A stretch of DNA of 64,000 nucleotides, from positions 1,612,001-1,676,000 of the forward strand of contig JAHBUD010000001.1 in NCBI GenBank assembly GCA_019638255.1. Direction: 5' to 3'. A program made the translations under genes and the position numbers. The stretch is from Cyclobacteriaceae bacterium. GTDB taxonomy: Bacteria > Bacteroidota > Bacteroidia > Cytophagales > Cyclobacteriaceae. Shown here piece after piece: positions 62,601-64,000 of this stretch. Position 1 is the first letter of the stretch. Each line of letters begins with the position of its first letter. The notes beneath the pieces were generated by a model. It did no database searches. It saw nothing but the letters and a program-made list of their open reading frames with translations, and was not told the origin of the DNA.

Positions 62601-62811
62601 CGGAATGATTCCGCTTTCGTTGGGATTGGGTGAAGGGGGTGATCAGGTTGCGCCTTTGGGTATTGCTGTGATTGGCGGATTGTTTTTTTCTTTGATCAGT
62701 ACGTTGCTTTTTCTTCCGCTCATTTACAACCTTGCAGAAGGAAAAAGAGTGTATACCAGTGCTTCACTTGATCCGGAAGATTCATTGAGTCGTTATTTTA
62801 AGGAATCATAG
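59683..62811 (+). CDS. RND-family efflux pump (HAE/HME-type)
   Basis: Inner-membrane proton-driven exporter of 1042 residues with 12 helices and two large periplasmic domains. The motif in the fourth helix is LALAVGILVDEGTVTIENIHRH, with Asp-Glu where AcrB-type pumps have Asp-Asp. Other landmarks are IDIFPVLGLPTIYVAQPYGG at the start and AITIMAVGVAIANAILYITNAE-like sequence in helix 10-11. It sits between TolC and MFP genes. Substrate unknown (drugs, or heavy metals). Confidence 0.95.
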   Translation: MNLLQGALRKPITVLVAILAIIFFSVLAIRNMKIDIFPVLGLPTIYVAQPYGGLSPEQMEGLVTSYYEYHFLYVTGVKFVESKSIQGATIIKIQFQEDTDMSQAMAEVVGYVNRSRAFMPPGTVPPFITRFDAGSVPVGQLVFTSETRSLSEISDLALFRVRPMFSTLPGVSAPPPFGGNQKTVIIKVDPDKLKNYKLSPDEIVQTIAKANTISPAGNVRIGDQTFVTPQNTIVENVKELENVPITLGAGPAIYIRDIAQVQLSSDVTTSYALVNGKRSVYIPVTKRSTASTWDVVKRVKAALPDMQAAIPEDINVTYEFDQSGYVINSLKNLIFEGGLGALLTGLMVLLFLHDRRSAAIIVLTIPLALLTGVTFLFLAGQTLNIMTLGGLALAVGILVDEGTVTIENIHRHQEMGKSKARAILDACREILWPKLLILLCILAVFVPSFFMTGVPRGMFLPLSLSVGFAMIASFFLSNTFVPVMANWFLKDEVLHQTTGRFEQFRNRYLKWLDGFTTRTAQTLVLYGLIIVGMLITFFVFIGTEIFPKTDAGQAQVRLRLPVGTRVERTEEVTQKVLALADSITQNGVEISSAFIGTQPSSYPVNLVHLWTSGPHEAMLKINLKKEKAISIDDFKEQLREAVRKNIPALSVSFEPGDMVEQVINLGSTNPVELAITGRNLNQTRVLAEQLEKKLSAIPYLRDVQIATPLDYPGIKIEIDRVKAGQLGLTVDEIGKSIVAATSSSRFTQPNYWLDKNTGTAYQVQVEYPQHLMNSTDQIEMIPVADDPQVYLRDVATWSKQFTPGQYDRLNQQRFITLTANIHAKDLGHALNDVNEAVATLGELPRGVKILVKGQAELLDETMSSLQLGLLIAIVVIFLMLAVNFQSFRLSLVTLSIMPAVVAGSLFLLLITGKTLNIQSYMGTIMAVGVAIANAILYITNAEQHRKSGSTIAFREGAFNRIRPILMTSLAMIAGMIPLSLGLGEGGDQVAPLGIAVIGGLFFSLISTLLFLPLIYNLAEGKRVYTSASLDPEDSLSRYFKES

Positions 62812-62816
62812 AAAAT

Positions 62817-63884
62817 ATGAATAGAGTAATTGTTATCACATTAGCGATTGGTTTGGGATTTGGATGTTCGGAGAAGAAGTCAACTGTTACTGCCGTTGGT
62901 CTACCCGATTCTGTTGAGGTATTCAAACTAAATAAAGAACAAGTCGCCAAAATCTTGTCGCTACCTGGCGAGTTGCATCCGTGGGAGCGCGCTGAATTGT
63001 ATGCTAAAGTAGAAGGCTATGTGAAAGAAGTAAAAGCTGATATAGGTGACCGTGTAAAACAGAATGACATACTCCTTGTTCTTGATGCACCGGAAGTAAC
63101 CGCCAACTTTGCGAAAGCTTCTGCCGATCTGCAGGCAGCGCAATCAACGTATCACACCAGCCGAGATACCTACAGAAGGGTGGTCATAGCATCGAAAGAA
63201 AAGGGAGCTGTTTCTGAAAATGAACTCGAACGTGTGCGCAATCAAATGTTAAGTGATAGTGCTTCCTGGGAGGCGGCTAAGTCAGGCGCAAATGCGTATG
63301 CTCAATTACGAAATTACCTGGTGATCCGCTCACCGTTCGGAGGTGTGGTAACCCAGCGCCATGTTGATGCTGGCACTTTGGTGGGCAATTCTTCACAACG
63401 CATGATGCAGGTTGAGAATCTGGATAAATTAAGGTTACGCGTAGCTGTACCAGAAGCCTACTCGGCTGCCCTTCCTGAAACCTCCTCTGTGAACTTTGAG
63501 GTTGATGCACAACCCGGTAAAATATATTCGGCAGTGCTTTCACGGAAGTCAAACCAGATTGATCTAAAAACACGAACTGAGCTGTGGGAGTTTGAAGTAA
63601 ACAATCCAAAACAGGAGTTGAAATCCGGTATGTATGGCAATGTCAACTTTGCACTTCAGCGTAGCGAACCATCGTTTGTAGTTCCTTTCTCTGCGTTGGT
63701 AACAAATCTGGAACGGAAATTTGTAATTCGTGTGCGTGATGGAAAAACAGAGTGGGTAAACGTACGATCCGGTATCACCATGAATGATAAAGTGGAAGTG
63801 TTTGGGGATATTCAGGAAGGTGATACACTCGTGCTGCGTGCGAATGATGAGTTAAAGAGTGGTGTTGTGGTTACAACTAAATAG
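62817..63884 (+). CDS. RND periplasmic adaptor (membrane fusion protein)
   Basis: A 355-residue lipoprotein-type adaptor (signal ending LGFGCSEKK). It has a lipoyl-like domain (VEGYVKEVKADIGDRVKQND), an alpha-hairpin (residues 95-160), the second lipoyl half (LVIRSPFGGVVTQRHVDAGTLVG) and a beta-barrel. It bridges the inner-membrane pump and the outer-membrane channel. The gene starts 5 bp after the pump stop. The order TolC-RND-MFP is less common than MFP-RND-TolC. Confidence 0.93.
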   Translation: MNRVIVITLAIGLGFGCSEKKSTVTAVGLPDSVEVFKLNKEQVAKILSLPGELHPWERAELYAKVEGYVKEVKADIGDRVKQNDILLVLDAPEVTANFAKASADLQAAQSTYHTSRDTYRRVVIASKEKGAVSENELERVRNQMLSDSASWEAAKSGANAYAQLRNYLVIRSPFGGVVTQRHVDAGTLVGNSSQRMMQVENLDKLRLRVAVPEAYSAALPETSSVNFEVDAQPGKIYSAVLSRKSNQIDLKTRTELWEFEVNNPKQELKSGMYGNVNFALQRSEPSFVVPFSALVTNLERKFVIRVRDGKTEWVNVRSGITMNDKVEVFGDIQEGDTLVLRANDELKSGVVVTTK

Positions 63885-63928
63885 TAATTTGAGCTTATCT
63901 CATATCGTAAAGTTCACAACAGATTTAC

Positions 63929-64000
63929 ATGAGTATATTTCAGAAATTAGTTTCAACAGATACAGCCAAAACAACCCTGCTCATACGACTGATGGTTGGC
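63929..64000 (+). CDS. DoxX-family membrane protein, 5' end only
   Basis: 24 codons are visible before the window ends: MSIFQKLVSTDTAKTTLLIRL, then MVG. The LLIRLMVG phrase opens the first transmembrane segment of DoxX-type proteins. It is 44 bp after the adaptor gene on the same strand. Confidence 0.6.
   Translation, partial: MSIFQKLVSTDTAKTTLLIRLMVG

Noticed and set aside
1..64000. CRISPR arrays, insertion sequences, prophage, integron or replication origin
   Set aside because: I saw no spaced direct repeats, transposase, integrase or phage genes, and no DnaA-box cluster beside dnaN.

Overview
The window looks like a stretch of chromosome from a member of the Bacteroidota, most likely order Cytophagales. 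The evidence is the gliding-motility transporter set gldA-gldF-gldG beside dnaN, several TAnnTTTG-type promoters, start codons without an obvious Shine-Dalgarno sequence, a DUF4369/DUF5106-type thioredoxin lipoprotein-like protein, many small secreted or lipid-anchored proteins, and stand-alone FtsX/MacB permeases of about 800 residues. I see no insertion sequence, prophage, integron or CRISPR array. Most genes are ordinary core or housekeeping genes mixed with small lineage-specific ones.

Layout. 1-7.7 kb (minus strand): two tandem MacB-type permeases (one cut by the window edge), the K+ transporter kup and a type II NADH dehydrogenase. 7.9-14.7 kb: coiled-coil lipoprotein, Ca2+/Na+ antiporter, CorA, polyprenyl synthase, a toxin-antitoxin pair and a thioredoxin-domain protein. 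14.8-20.3 kb: gldA-gldF-gldG-DUF4340 and then dnaN. 20.4-31 kb: small genes, a GH16 glucanase, tRNA-Gly, an aldo/keto reductase, an HD protein and a TPR protein. 31-35.4 kb: an ABC ATPase with a TolC protein, rpsA and tRNA-Cys. 35.4-49.6 kb: acetyltransferases, an acetolactate-decarboxylase-like lipoprotein, TSUP, SDR, folA, fmt, a PadR unit, nth, NamZ, a LolC/E-type permease, a papain-like hydrolase and a glycosyltransferase. 49.7-57 kb: a beta-propeller protein, a TPR histidine kinase with its response regulator, and a third large MacB-type permease. 57.4-64 kb: an AraC regulator followed by a TolC-RND-MFP efflux operon and the start of a DoxX gene.

The most interesting signal is regulatory. 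The permease operon starting at 4268 and the distant ABC ATPase/TolC operon starting at 31044 share one promoter architecture. Each has two upstream dyads of the form TGTCCG-N4-CGGACA with centres exactly 20 bp apart, and a sigma-54-like -24/-12 element whose -12 base lies exactly 74.5 bp from the nearer dyad centre. This suggests that scattered parts of a MacB-like exporter (permeases without an ATPase, an ATPase without a permease, and TolC) form one sigma-54/enhancer-binding-protein regulon. A third and nearly perfect dyad sits upstream of the 54580-57015 permease, but without a recognisable sigma-54 core. No enhancer-binding protein gene lies in the window.
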